The notes under the pieces were generated by a model, which searched no databases, was not told the DNA's origin, and saw nothing but the letters and a program-made list of their open reading frames with translations. Both the position numbers and the translations under genes were made by a program. DNA of 64,000 nt, taken from NCBI GenBank assembly GCA_031550535.1, contig JAVBOM010000007.1, positions 62,001 to 126,000 of the forward strand, given 5' to 3'. Origin of the DNA: Avichristensenella sp031550535 (GTDB taxonomy: Bacteria > Bacillota > Clostridia > Christensenellales > Aristaeellaceae). Shown here one piece after another: positions 50,816 to 59,400 of the stretch. Position 1 is the stretch's first letter. Every line of letters begins with the position of its first letter.

Positions 50816-51430
50816 CTACCGTATAAAGTTCGTTCGCTTCCGCTCCTCTTCCTTCGCCGGCGGCGGATCGCCTGCGGCGATGCACTTCAGCATCCAGGCC
50901 ATGTTGCGCCCGAGCGTCCGCATGGTCTGCAGCCCTTCCGCGTCGCGCCGCACCTCGTCCGGGGTGTTGCCGTGCACCATGTTCCAATACTGCGACGGCA
51001 CGAGGGGCATGTTGGAGATCAGGAAATACTTGTTCAGCACGTCAAACGATGCCGTGGTGCCCGCGCGCCGCGCGGATACGACGGACGCGCCCGGCTTGTA
51101 GGCGTAGGTGCTTCCCGCGGCGTAGAACATCCGATCCAGGAAGGCGAGGAACGCGCCGTTCGGCGCGGCGTAGTACACGGGGGAGCCGATCACCAGCCCG
51201 TCCGCGCTTTGCATCGCCTCGATGGCGTCGTCGACGCCGTCGTCGTCAAATACGCAGCGGCTGGTCTCCGAGCACTTGCGGCAGGCGATGCAGCCATGCA
51301 CAGGGCCGCGCAGCGCGTGAATGATCTCAGCTGTAACACCGTTGGCCTCAAGGGCGTTCGCCACTTCCCGCAGCGCCGTGTACGTGCAGCCCTTCGCGTG
51401 CGGGCTGCCGTTGAGCAAGAGCACCTTCAT
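50816..51430 (-). CDS. Flavodoxin-family NAD(P)H oxidoreductase
   Basis: Protein of 204 residues of the NADPH-dependent FMN reductase family: MKVLLLNGSPHAKGCTYTAL (FMN phosphate loop), CIACRKCSETSRC (cysteines, as in iron-sulfur flavoproteins), GSPVYYAAPNGAFLAFLDRM. It differs from the one at 22243. Its ATG overlaps the stop of the Ppx-methyltransferase gene (ATGA), so it is the last gene of that operon. Confidence 0.83.
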   Translation of the reverse strand: MKVLLLNGSPHAKGCTYTALREVANALEANGVTAEIIHALRGPVHGCIACRKCSETSRCVFDDDGVDDAIEAMQSADGLVIGSPVYYAAPNGAFLAFLDRMFYAAGSTYAYKPGASVVSARRAGTTASFDVLNKYFLISNMPLVPSQYWNMVHGNTPDEVRRDAEGLQTMRTLGRNMAWMLKCIAAGDPPPAKEEERKRTNFIR

Positions 51431-53154
51431 GTTTCGTCCTCCTTTTTTCGTCCGATGTAGAGAAAATGTTCCGCGAAGGTATGGAAATCCTCGCGTTCGC
51501 ACATGGCCATGCTGAGCGCCAGCCACCGCGCCCTGACATCCGGCGGCGTGTCGCCCAGCGTTTTCATGAACGGCGCGGCGATGCCCTCGCTGCCGATCAG
51601 GTGCAGCTTTGCCAGCGGGAACCGCGCCATGAACGGCGCCACACGCTCCGGCGCGATGAAGTACGCCTGCGTGAATGCGGGGCCCGCGTAGTCCTCGCGC
51701 GCCAGGATGCGCTCGTAGAGCAGCGTGTCCTCGCCTTCCCAGAGAATGCTCTCGGGCAGCTCGCGCGCAGCGTAGATCATCGCGGCGACCGTGGAGATGA
51801 ACGCCGCGAACAGCACGCCGCCCGGTTTCAGCCGCCAAAGGCACGCCTCCACGGCGCGGACGCGGTCGCCCTCGTCCAGCAGGTGGTACAGCGGGCCCAT
51901 CAGCAGGATGGCGTCGTACGCGCCCGCGTCCGCCGTGCCAAGCGCGGCGTCCAGGTCCCGCGCGTCCCCCTGCAGCGCGCGGATATTGACCTCCGCACCG
52001 ATAGCCTTGTCCCGCGCAAACGCGATGTTCGCGCCCGACAGGTCCACCAGCGTCACCTCCGCGCCGCGCGCCGCCAGGTGCAGGCTGTACCGCCCCGGCC
52101 CGCCGCCGACATCCAGCACGCGGTCCCCGGGTTTGACGTACCGGTCGATGTATCGCTTGTTGATCTCAAACTCAAACGGACTTTTTTCCAGGCGGTCCCA
52201 TTCCTGCTCGACAGACGCGTCGTAATACGACTGCACCTGCCGCACGCGCGTGTCGACCGCGTTCGCGCTCGCGAGATCGCGCAGGAAGCCGTCCAGGTTC
52301 GTGCGGTTGCTGACGGTCACGCGCGCCAGGCCGAGCGCGCGCATCACACCGAGCAGCGCCGCCGCGCCGTGGGCGATGATGTCCGCGCGCTGCGGCAGGA
52401 TGCCGGGGATTTCCCGCCGCTGTTCCACCGTCATGCCGGCGAGGCGCTCCGCCCAGCCCTCCACGGCGCTGCGCCGGAGCGGGTGACCGTCCACCGCGTC
52501 GCGGTCGAACATGGGCAGGCGCATGTCCATGGACGCGAGGCACGTGAGGGTGCCGCCGACGCCGTACCAGTCCACCGGCTTTTCCGCCGCGCCGACGCTG
52601 GCCCATGCCTCGGCCGCGCGCGCCTCGGAAAGCGAGAGGGCCAGGTCGAGCCCGCCGCCCGTCAGGTCCGGGACCTCCTGTGAGAGGCGTACCGCGCCGA
52701 GCTGCGCGCTGGCGGCGACGATGGTGCGGCTCTCCCCGCCGACGGCGATCTCCGTGGACCCGCCGCCCAGGTCCAGCATGCCGCAATAGCCCGTCCCCGC
52801 GCAACCCAGGAACGACAGCCGCCCTTCCTCCTCGCCGGTGAGGATTTGCGGCCGGACGCCGGCCAGCGCCTCGACCAGATCGCAGAAGGACGCGCCGTTT
52901 TCGGCGTCGCGCGCGGCGCTGGTGGCGATGATGGACAAGCTCTGGACGTCCGCCTCCCTTGCGCGCGCGGCAAAGCCCGCGGCGGCGGCGGCCGTGCGCC
53001 GCATGCTCTCCCCGGATAGCACGCCAGCTGTCAGCCCGGCGAACAGGCGCGTGCCCTCCCGCACGCGGAGCACGGGGGAGACGTTTCCTTCCTCAATGTT
53101 GGCGATGAGCAAGCGGGTGGAGTTGGAACCAATGCCAATGACGGCGTGTAACAT
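51427..53154 (-). CDS. Ppx/GppA phosphatase fused to a SAM-dependent methyltransferase
   Basis: Single frame of 575 residues. Residues 1-300 are an ASKHA-fold Ppx/GppA enzyme (AVIGIGSNSTRLLIANI, TSAARDAENG, LTGEEEGRLSF, DLGGGSTEIAVGG, ADIIAHGAAALLGVM), which cleaves polyphosphate or pppGpp. Residues 302-575 are a class I methyltransferase (VRQVQSYYDASVEQEWDRLE, motif I RVLDVGGGPGRYSL, LVDLSGAN, WRLKPGGVLFAAF). AGAAAGGAAAACCGG precedes the ATG. It follows divIC in the sporulation/division cluster, a place where ppx genes occur, but the methyltransferase tail is unusual. Confidence 0.85.
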   Translation of the reverse strand: MLHAVIGIGSNSTRLLIANIEEGNVSPVLRVREGTRLFAGLTAGVLSGESMRRTAAAAAGFAARAREADVQSLSIIATSAARDAENGASFCDLVEALAGVRPQILTGEEEGRLSFLGCAGTGYCGMLDLGGGSTEIAVGGESRTIVAASAQLGAVRLSQEVPDLTGGGLDLALSLSEARAAEAWASVGAAEKPVDWYGVGGTLTCLASMDMRLPMFDRDAVDGHPLRRSAVEGWAERLAGMTVEQRREIPGILPQRADIIAHGAAALLGVMRALGLARVTVSNRTNLDGFLRDLASANAVDTRVRQVQSYYDASVEQEWDRLEKSPFEFEINKRYIDRYVKPGDRVLDVGGGPGRYSLHLAARGAEVTLVDLSGANIAFARDKAIGAEVNIRALQGDARDLDAALGTADAGAYDAILLMGPLYHLLDEGDRVRAVEACLWRLKPGGVLFAAFISTVAAMIYAARELPESILWEGEDTLLYERILAREDYAGPAFTQAYFIAPERVAPFMARFPLAKLHLIGSEGIAAPFMKTLGDTPPDVRARWLALSMAMCEREDFHTFAEHFLYIGRKKEDET

Positions 53155-53350
53155 CCGGTTTTCCTTTCTAATCATAGCGTATAGCGGGCATAATGAATTG
53201 CGGCTGGCCGGGAGGGCGTTTCCCGGGGCGGCTTAGGCGTTTGTGGATCGCCTCATCCCGCGCGGCGGGCAGTTCCCTCCGGCAAGACAACGATGTGCAC
53301 CTTCAGTATGCCCTGAAAACATCGTGGCGCTTTCGTATCACGTCCTCCGC

Positions 53351-53755
53351 CTACGGCGCAACCGTACTCACCGGCGCGTTCGTTTCCTCGGGCGTGGGGG
53401 AGGGCGCGGGCGTGGGCGTCTGCACGATGAGCGGCTGCGGGGCGTTCGCGGCGGCGGAACCCTCCAGGACAAAGCGAATCTCGCCCTCCTCCATGTACCC
53501 GAACCGCTGGCGCGCCTCCTGGGCGATATATTCGTCCGTTTCCGTAAACGCAAGGCGGCGCTGGAGCTCCTCGGACTTCGCCTTGGCCTCCAGCACCAGC
53601 GTCTGAACCTCCGCCGCCTCTGCCTGCAGGCGGCGCACCTGCGCGCTCTTCACCGCCGCGAAAATGCCGCAGACGATGGACACGACGATCAGCAGAAATG
53701 CGATAAAGCGTACCTGTATCGTGACCTCACGGCGCAGGGCTTCTTTCTTGGGCAA
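53351..53755 (-). CDS. divIC: Septum formation initiator (FtsB/DivIC family)
   Basis: Bitopic protein of 134 residues: short cytoplasmic basic N-terminus, one helix (VRFIAFLLIVVSIVCGIFAAV), a coiled coil of about 45 residues (SAQVRRLQAEAAEVQTLVLEAKAKSEELQRR) and a Pro/Thr-rich tail. The typical YIAQEARQRFGYMEEGEI motif follows the coil. It acts with FtsL/DivIB in the divisome. TTG start at 53755 with AAAGGAGG upstream; it overlaps yabQ by 29 bp. The 175 bp after it (53176-53350) shows nothing. Confidence 0.85.
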   Translation of the reverse strand: MPKKEALRREVTIQVRFIAFLLIVVSIVCGIFAAVKSAQVRRLQAEAAEVQTLVLEAKAKSEELQRRLAFTETDEYIAQEARQRFGYMEEGEIRFVLEGSAAANAPQPLIVQTPTPAPSPTPEETNAPVSTVAP

Positions 53756-54254
53756 CGCGTGCGGCCTCCTTTTTGCCGCGCGCGCGCCGTTTCTTTCCGG
53801 GCGGCGGTGTCGCGGCGGGTATTTCCCCGGGCGCGGGCTTCACCCCTGCCACAGGGCGTACCTGGGAGGCATCGGGGGAATCGGTCTGCGCCGTTGAAGC
53901 GGTTATTTCTCCGCCCCGCACCCGCTTTCCTGCCTGAGGCTTCGGCAAGGCGCGTAAAACCAGCCGCCCCGCCCCGCGCATGATCTGCCGGAGGCCCGCC
54001 GCCCACAGCAGCATGCCGCACGCCGCGCCCAGCAGCAGATAAAGCCTGAGCCCCTTCGCCCCGGAGAGCGCGGTCGCCACCGCCACGAGCGCCGCCGTGA
54101 TGACCCAAAACACGAGGTCGAGCAGCGCCGTGACTACCCGCCCCGCCTTCAAAGAAAGGCGCAGCAGGCGCAGCAAATCATACGCCACGCCCGCCGCGAG
54201 ACCCGCGTACACCGTTGCCAGAAACGCCTGCGCTTGCCCGGCGGATGAAAACAT
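53727..54254 (-). CDS. yabQ: Spore cortex biosynthesis protein YabQ
   Basis: Membrane protein of 175 residues with helices near 10-30, 45-65 and 70-90 (FLATVYAGLAAGVAYDLLRLLR is the family start) and a basic, Pro-rich C-terminus (KKRRARGKKEAARVAQ). YabQ is required for cortex formation in the mother cell membrane. The start is placed at 54254 because GGGAGGG lies nine bases upstream; earlier ATGs overlap yabP and lack a site. It sits directly after yabP. Confidence 0.87.
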   Translation of the reverse strand: MFSSAGQAQAFLATVYAGLAAGVAYDLLRLLRLSLKAGRVVTALLDLVFWVITAALVAVATALSGAKGLRLYLLLGAACGMLLWAAGLRQIMRGAGRLVLRALPKPQAGKRVRGGEITASTAQTDSPDASQVRPVAGVKPAPGEIPAATPPPGKKRRARGKKEAARVAQERSPAP

Positions 54255-54291
54255 GCCGGACAGCCCTCCCATCCCCACTGGATAGGCCATA

Positions 54292-54588
54292 TCAGCGGAA
54301 CATGCGCGCCAGGATGCCGCCCCGCTTTTGCGACGGCGCATCGCCGTACTCAATGCCGGCGATTCTCCCCTCGACGGTCAGCTTGCCCTCTTCCAGATTC
54401 AGATGCGCAATATGCAATCCCTCGCCCACCAGCGAGATATCTCCTTCCTCGGTGAGCATGATCACTTCCTGCTCGTTGAAGCTCGCCACGTCCGTCACGC
54501 CCGTGAGCACAGCGCGTTTGCGGTCCTCCATGACGACGGAATGTGCGCGCGTTGGCGGACGTTTGCCCTCAGCGGCATCCTTGACCAC
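54292..54588 (-). CDS. yabP: Sporulation protein YabP (YqfC family)
   Basis: Protein of 98 residues matching YabP/YqfC: HSVVMEDRKRAVLTGVTDVASFNEQEVIMLTEEGDISLVGEGLHI then VEGRIAGIEY. It is a cytoplasmic partner of YabQ during spore cortex or forespore development. GTG start with AAAGGAGGGACGCGAA. It heads the cluster yabP-yabQ-divIC-ppx. Confidence 0.92.
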   Translation of the reverse strand: MVKDAAEGKRPPTRAHSVVMEDRKRAVLTGVTDVASFNEQEVIMLTEEGDISLVGEGLHIAHLNLEEGKLTVEGRIAGIEYGDAPSQKRGGILARMFR

Positions 54589-54599
54589 TTCGCGTCCCT

Positions 54600-55208
54600 C
54601 CTTTCCGCTCGCTTCTCACCCCGAGCATATGCGGAGAGAACCCACAATTATGCGGGTGCGTAGGGGGGACTTTGGTCCGCTTCGCGGATGAAAAGGGGGC
54701 GCGATCCGCGGTAGGCCATTGTCGCGCTACTGCGTATCGCTCTGTGGCCTACCAGGCCTGCGCCGCGTTTCATTCCGCCACTGACGGAATGCGGCTTCGG
54801 CCCCCTTCAGAATCCCCCGGGGGCAGGGTTACGGGGGACGGAACCTGAAATTCTGCGGAATTTCCGGGCACACCAGAGGGAAGCGCCCGCTGCACCGGAA
54901 GGGAGCGCCCGCTGTGCGGGATAAAGCGACCTGGAGTTGCCCTGCGGCACAGAGCGATGGGCGCGAACGCGCACAGCGCGACAATGCCGAAGGGCGCGGG
55001 ATGAAGCGACCCGAAGGTGCCAACCGGCACAAAACCGGAACCGAGCGCGCCCTGTGGGCGATGAAGCGAGGTGAAGGTTCGCCTCGGCACAGAGTGATCG
55101 ACCAACGGGAGAGCACGACAATGCGGAAGCGCGTTCGCGACCCCTCAAAGCCTCCCCGGGATTTTGCGCGCTTCCCGCGTCGGCTGTTGAAAACAGCGTA
55201 TGCCGCCT
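54600..55208. repeat. Gene-free, repeat-rich region
   Basis: About 600 bp without a gene. It contains GGTAGGCCA...TGGCCTACC (about 54711-54753), CATTCCG...CGGAATG (about 54770-54790), the inverse of the 26513 palindrome (about 54838-54876), and three modules of the type GATGAAGCGACCCGAAGGT or GATGAAGCGAGGTGAAGG ending in GGCACA (54920-55110). Similar modules are at 23981-24216. Confidence 0.65.
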
Positions 55209-56147
55209 TTACTTGGCCCTGCCGTCGTCGCACATTGCCTGCGCGAAGCTCGCCAGCGCCGCGATGTTCCGCTCGTCAAACCGCGTGTCCCGCCGGGTAT
55301 GGATGCGGCCCAGGTACAGCCCGATGCCCGGCGCGCGCCGGAGCGCGGCCACACCGGCCGAAACCTTGAAATGCATCTGGTCGGACGGGTAAAACGCGCG
55401 CGAGGCGGGGCAGAGTTCCACGGTCTTGCCGTCCGGCAGCGAGAGCGCGCCCTCCACGCGGCGCACGAGCATCGCGTCCTGCCGGAACGCGCGGCTCGTG
55501 ACAAACAGCACGTGATCCCCGTCGGACACGCAGTCGAAGTTGATCAGCGGCTTGTCCGCCATGGCGCGCGTGTGTTGCTTCTTGAAGAACGACGAGCCGA
55601 GCATGCCCAGTTCCTCATTGTCGAAAAACACGAAGGCGGCGCGCTTCCGCGCGTCCGGGGACATTGACAGCATCGCCTCCAGCAGCACCGCCACGCCGGA
55701 TGTGTTGTCGTTCATGGTGCGCCGGTTGGCGGGGCCGAACAGCAGCAGCGCGAGGATTCCGAGAAACGCCAGCTCCGACACGGCCATGGAAATCCACGGA
55801 TTGCGAAAAAGCAAACCCATCAGCGCACCCGCGCCCATGCCGGCCACGACCAGGAACGCCCCGAGCAGGAGTTGGTACAGCAGGGAGACGAACAGGTTTT
55901 TTGGCGCGATCAAGTTCGGCAGAGGAAGCTCCGCGCAGGTGTCGTAGTGCGCGGTAAAGACGTAGTCCGCCTTGTTCACATCGCCCACAACGACGTTCGC
56001 GCTCTTGATGACCGGGGAGACTTCCTCGGTGGAAGCGATGCCCTCCCCGGCGAGCGCGTCCCGGAGAAACGCGCGGAAAGCCGCCTTCTGCCGCCGCGTT
56101 TTCCGCACCTGATATTGCCCAATGACCGCCTGTGTGACCGCGTGCAT
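55209..56147 (-). CDS. M28-type zinc peptidase with two membrane helices
   Basis: Protein of 312 residues. The M28 zinc pattern is split: AHYDT (first ligands), then two hydrophobic segments (LFVSLLYQLLLGAFLVVAGMG and ISMAVSELAFLGILALLLF, about 105-170), and then NDNTSGVAVLL, FFDNEELGMLG and FDCVSDGD. The intervening helices suggest a membrane-embedded peptidase, an uncommon arrangement, but the active-site residues are retained. AGAGGGGGCGACGCC precedes the ATG at 56147. Divergent from the phosphoesterase gene. Confidence 0.8.
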   Translation of the reverse strand: MHAVTQAVIGQYQVRKTRRQKAAFRAFLRDALAGEGIASTEEVSPVIKSANVVVGDVNKADYVFTAHYDTCAELPLPNLIAPKNLFVSLLYQLLLGAFLVVAGMGAGALMGLLFRNPWISMAVSELAFLGILALLLFGPANRRTMNDNTSGVAVLLEAMLSMSPDARKRAAFVFFDNEELGMLGSSFFKKQHTRAMADKPLINFDCVSDGDHVLFVTSRAFRQDAMLVRRVEGALSLPDGKTVELCPASRAFYPSDQMHFKVSAGVAALRRAPGIGLYLGRIHTRRDTRFDERNIAALASFAQAMCDDGRAK

Positions 56148-56212
56148 GGCGTCGCCCCCTCTTGTGTGTATGATACCAGTATCGCAAAAGGGAAAGGGCG
56201 TGTCAATGGTGA

Positions 56213-56241
56213 TGGCTTTTTCCCTATACACATGCTATACT
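56213..56241 (+). promoter_or_regulatory. Promoter, probably giving a leaderless mRNA
   Basis: TATACT (56236-56241) with extended TG. TGGCTT lies 17 bp upstream. The ATG at 56249 is only eight bases from the -10 box, so transcription should begin at or next to the start codon. Confidence 0.6.
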
Positions 56242-56248
56242 GGCTGCC

Positions 56249-56956
56249 ATGAGAATTGCGTTGATAGGGGATTTGCACGGCAACATGCCGGCGGTGATGG
56301 CAGTGGACGCGGATATCGCGAGGCGCTCTGTGGACGCGGTGTATTGCCTGGGCGATATGGTGGGGAAAGGTCCCCGCCCCGCCGAGGCGATGGACTGGGC
56401 CATGGACCGCTGCGACGTGGTGCTGATGGGCAACTGGGACGAGGCGGTGCTGGACGCCCGCTTTCCCGGCGCGTCCTGGGCGCGGAGGCGCTTGGGCGAA
56501 AGCCGGCTGGCGCGGCTTCGGGCGCTGCCGATGGAGCACCGCTTCACGCTGTCCGGCCGCAAGGTCCGTCTGGTGCACGGCAGGCCCGTCACCCCGGACC
56601 TCGTCTACGCCGACTCGCCGCTGGAAACGCGGCAGCGGCTCTTTGAGACGGACGACGGCTATGGGCCAAACATCGTCGGCTTCGCGGACATCCATTATCC
56701 GTTTTATGAGCAGATCAACCGCCTTGGCACGCTGCTGAACATTGGCAGCGTCGGCAACCCGCTCGCGTGGCAGCCGTACCCCGCCTACGCCATCCTGGAG
56801 GGCGAGCCGGGGGAGGCGCGTTGCCCGCTCGCGCATACGATCATCCAGATCGAGTATGACCGCGAGGAAGCCGCGCGGCAAGCGGAGAGCACGCCCGGCT
56901 TGCCGCAGAAGGACGCGTATGTGCTGGAGCTGTTCTCCGGGCAGTATAGCCGGTAG
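56249..56956 (+). CDS. Metallophosphoesterase (calcineurin-like)
   Basis: Protein of 235 residues. The metal-binding pattern is present: GDLHGN (first metal ligands), GDMVGKGPRP, GNWDEAVL, and HGRPVTPD near 110, with GFADIHYPF as a later His site. It is probably a phosphodiesterase or phosphatase of the YfcE/MJ0936 type. It lacks a visible ribosome site, and the start lies just after the promoter. A repeat follows the stop by seven bases. Confidence 0.85.
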   Translation: MRIALIGDLHGNMPAVMAVDADIARRSVDAVYCLGDMVGKGPRPAEAMDWAMDRCDVVLMGNWDEAVLDARFPGASWARRRLGESRLARLRALPMEHRFTLSGRKVRLVHGRPVTPDLVYADSPLETRQRLFETDDGYGPNIVGFADIHYPFYEQINRLGTLLNIGSVGNPLAWQPYPAYAILEGEPGEARCPLAHTIIQIEYDREEAARQAESTPGLPQKDAYVLELFSGQYSR

Positions 56957-56963
56957 GAGGAGG

Positions 56964-57016
56964 GGATTTCTTGCGAAATCCCTTCATGGCGCCCGATTGT
57001 TCCAATCAGCGCCGCC
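56964..57016 (-). repeat. Double-hairpin repeat copy
   Basis: Full 53-bp copy; hairpin 1 is GATTG-GAA-CAATC, the third paired variant of this stem; hairpin 2 is GGATTTC-type. It lies between the phosphoesterase stop and the M24 peptidase stop. Confidence 0.92.
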
Positions 57017-57037
57017 ATCTCGGACGCGCGGCGCGGA

Positions 57038-58099
57038 TCACTCCATCACGCGCATCTCCTTCGGGCACCCCGTAATCACCTCGCACCCGCTCTCGGTCAC
57101 CACGACGAGGTCCTCCACGCGCACACCGAACCACCCCGGCAGATACACGCCCGGCTCGATGGAGAACGCCATGCCGGGCTCGGCCAGCATCGCGCTGCCG
57201 GGCGACACGGAGGGTTCCTCATGGCCGTCAATGCCGATGCCGTGACCCGTCCGGTGCGTGAAGTAATCGCCGAACCCCGCCGCCTCAATAACGGACCGGG
57301 CCGCGCGGTCGATCTCACCCAGGGGAACGCCCGGCCGGACGCTCGCGAGGGCGGCGTGGTTGGCCATCAGCACCACCTCGTACACCTCGCGCATTGCCGT
57401 CGGTGGTTCGCCGAAGAACACGGTGCGCGTCATGTCGCTGTAGTAGCCGTCCATGCGCATGCCGGTGTCCACCATCACCGTGTCGCCGCGGCGCAGCGCG
57501 TAGCCGCCGGGGCTGTGGTGCGGGTTGGCGCTGCCGGGGCCGAAGCAGACCATCGGATCGCCGGGAAAGCGCCCCGCGCCGTGCCCCTGGAAAGCGGCGG
57601 CGATCAGCGCGCCGAACTCGACCTCCGTCATGCCCTCGCGCAGGAGGGGCAGGCACTCCGCGAACACAGCGTCCGTCACGCGCGAGGCGTGCCGCAGCCG
57701 CTCGATCTCCCCGGCGTCCTTGACCATCCGCGCGGCCTCCACGCAGCCAGCGATTGTGAGCGTCAGCCCGGGGTTTCGCGCGGCGAGCCCGAGCGCGAAG
57801 CGGCTGGGCCAGTTGCCGTCCACGCCGACGCGGGTGCCCGCGATGCGCGCGGCCAGGATGGCGGGGGCGTCGTCCGCGTCCGTGAAGGGCACCCTTGGCA
57901 GCGCGTCCGGCACGAGCGTCACCGCGTTGTGCAGCAGGACCGCCTCGCCGGCCGTGATCACCAGGGCCAGCAGCCGTTCGTCCGGGCGCATCCAGTGGCC
58001 GGTCAGGTAGTACATGGACGACGGGGACGCGACGATCAGCGTGTCGATCGCCTCTTGCTCCATCCGCGCGCGCACGCGGGCCAGCCGTGTTTCGTTCAT
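57038..58099 (-). CDS. M24 family Xaa-Pro aminopeptidase-like protein
   Basis: Protein of 353 residues with the pita-bread fold. The dinuclear metal site shows Asp in MVDTGMRMDGYYSDMTRTVF, His in FTHRTGHGIGIDGHEEP and Glu in FSIEPGVYLPGW and GVRVEDLVVV. It probably removes N-terminal residues before proline. The start at 58099 follows AAAAGGAGCGAAACGT; the upstream frame to 58162 is non-coding. A single gene. Confidence 0.9.
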   Translation of the reverse strand: MNETRLARVRARMEQEAIDTLIVASPSSMYYLTGHWMRPDERLLALVITAGEAVLLHNAVTLVPDALPRVPFTDADDAPAILAARIAGTRVGVDGNWPSRFALGLAARNPGLTLTIAGCVEAARMVKDAGEIERLRHASRVTDAVFAECLPLLREGMTEVEFGALIAAAFQGHGAGRFPGDPMVCFGPGSANPHHSPGGYALRRGDTVMVDTGMRMDGYYSDMTRTVFFGEPPTAMREVYEVVLMANHAALASVRPGVPLGEIDRAARSVIEAAGFGDYFTHRTGHGIGIDGHEEPSVSPGSAMLAEPGMAFSIEPGVYLPGWFGVRVEDLVVVTESGCEVITGCPKEMRVME

Positions 58100-58231
58100 A
58101 CGTTTCGCTCCTTTTGCAATGGGAATATGCCTTGTGTGACTATAGGGACTTATCGAGAGCATCTCGCCGATCTATTGATAGCCTGCTTTCCCGTACAGCG
58201 CCTGGGCGGCCCGGTTGTGCGCGTGGGTGAG

Positions 58232-58262
58232 GTAGCGATTTCTCTCGAAATCCCTACCTTAT
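58232..58262 (-). repeat. Partial repeat (hairpin 2 only)
   Basis: GAGGTAGCGATTTCTCTCGAAATCCCTACC resembles the hairpin 2 half of the repeat family. The remainder of 58100-58415 contains a terminator (58342-58378) but no gene. Confidence 0.5.
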
Positions 58263-58341
58263 CCCCGATGGTCGCAAGCCCGACCTCCACTCGGCTACCC
58301 GTGGCGCACGCATTGTGCTCATTATACGCTGCCCCTGTGGG

Positions 58342-58378
58342 AAAAAACAAGCGGCAGGGCGATCGTGCACCCTGCCGC
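58342..58378 (-). terminator. Terminator of the PHP gene
   Basis: On the minus strand GCGGCAGGG, loop, CCCTGCCGC, TTGTTTTTTC. Confidence 0.9.
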
Positions 58379-58415
58379 GCGGAACGTTTTCCGCTCTGTT
58401 CGCCGCCAACCGGCT

Positions 58416-59378
58416 CTATTCGAAATAAATCGGGTTGGACGCGGCCAGCACTTCGCCCGCGGCCGACCACACCTCGGCGCGCACGAACTTCATGCCCTCC
58501 GGCTTCAGCGACACCGTCACGGTGTCCGATGCCACGGTGGCCGACTCCCGCACCATGCCCGCATCGCCGTATATCTTCACGACGCTGCCGGGCAGAAGAC
58601 CGGTCGCCTCCACGATCACCTCGCTGTCCGTCGCAGCCGATACGGTCGCGCCCATCACGGCTTCGCCGCATGTGAGCGACAGCGCCGGGCCGTCCGCGCC
58701 CATCGTGACATACAGCCTGCCCGCCGCGATCGCTTCCAGGATCGCTTCGGATGTCTTTTCCGTCGCCAGCACGCAGTTGAATTCCAGGCGCTGGGTGTGG
58801 TTCTTGTGCGCGTCCGTGCCGCCGGTGAGGATCACCTTACGGCCTTCCGCCAGCAGCGCCTGATACTCGTCCAGCGTTTTGAGGTCGTCCTCGCGCACCG
58901 CGCCGTTGAACACCTCGATCATGTCCACATCCATTTCGTATCCGTAGCGCGAGTAGTACTTCGCGTCATTGGGGTGATCGACCTGGATCAGCGCGCCCTG
59001 CTCTTTGAGGGAGGCCAGGTAGGTAACAAGCTCCGCCTTGGCCATCGACGCGCGCTGCGCGAAGTCCCGCAGGCCGAACACGTTGTAGTGCCCCGATTGA
59101 AGCGTCAGCTCATACCCCGGCAGGACGATCAGATCCTCTGTGGAGTGATCCTCCTTCAGGTGCCGCAGCGTGTTGTGCTCCGTCAGCGCGATGAAATCAT
59201 ACCCCGCCGTGACGGAATCCGAGATTACCTGCTCCGCCTTGACATCGCTATCGTGCGAAAAAGAGCTGTGGCAGTGCAGATCACCTTTCAGCAGAATGTA
59301 CGCCTCCTCCGAGAGGCCCGCGCCGGGCAGGCACAGGGCAATGAACGCCGCGAGAACTGCGGATACAGTCCTTTTCAT
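58416..59378 (-). CDS. Exported PHP-domain phosphoesterase
   Basis: Protein of 320 residues: signal peptide (MKRTVSAVLAAFIALCLPGAG) and a PHP domain of the CehA/McbA type, with GDLHCHSSFSHDS, ALTEHN, LIQVDHP and TGGTDAHKN carrying the metal ligands. The C-terminal 100 residues form a beta-rich domain. It is probably an extracytoplasmic phosphodiesterase. It follows the Ugp-like transporter genes in the same direction, so it may release phosphorylated polyols for uptake; this is inference. It has its own terminator. Confidence 0.83.
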   Translation of the reverse strand: MKRTVSAVLAAFIALCLPGAGLSEEAYILLKGDLHCHSSFSHDSDVKAEQVISDSVTAGYDFIALTEHNTLRHLKEDHSTEDLIVLPGYELTLQSGHYNVFGLRDFAQRASMAKAELVTYLASLKEQGALIQVDHPNDAKYYSRYGYEMDVDMIEVFNGAVREDDLKTLDEYQALLAEGRKVILTGGTDAHKNHTQRLEFNCVLATEKTSEAILEAIAAGRLYVTMGADGPALSLTCGEAVMGATVSAATDSEVIVEATGLLPGSVVKIYGDAGMVRESATVASDTVTVSLKPEGMKFVRAEVWSAAGEVLAASNPIYFE

Positions 59379-59400
59379 GCAAAACTCCTTTCAAAATCGT

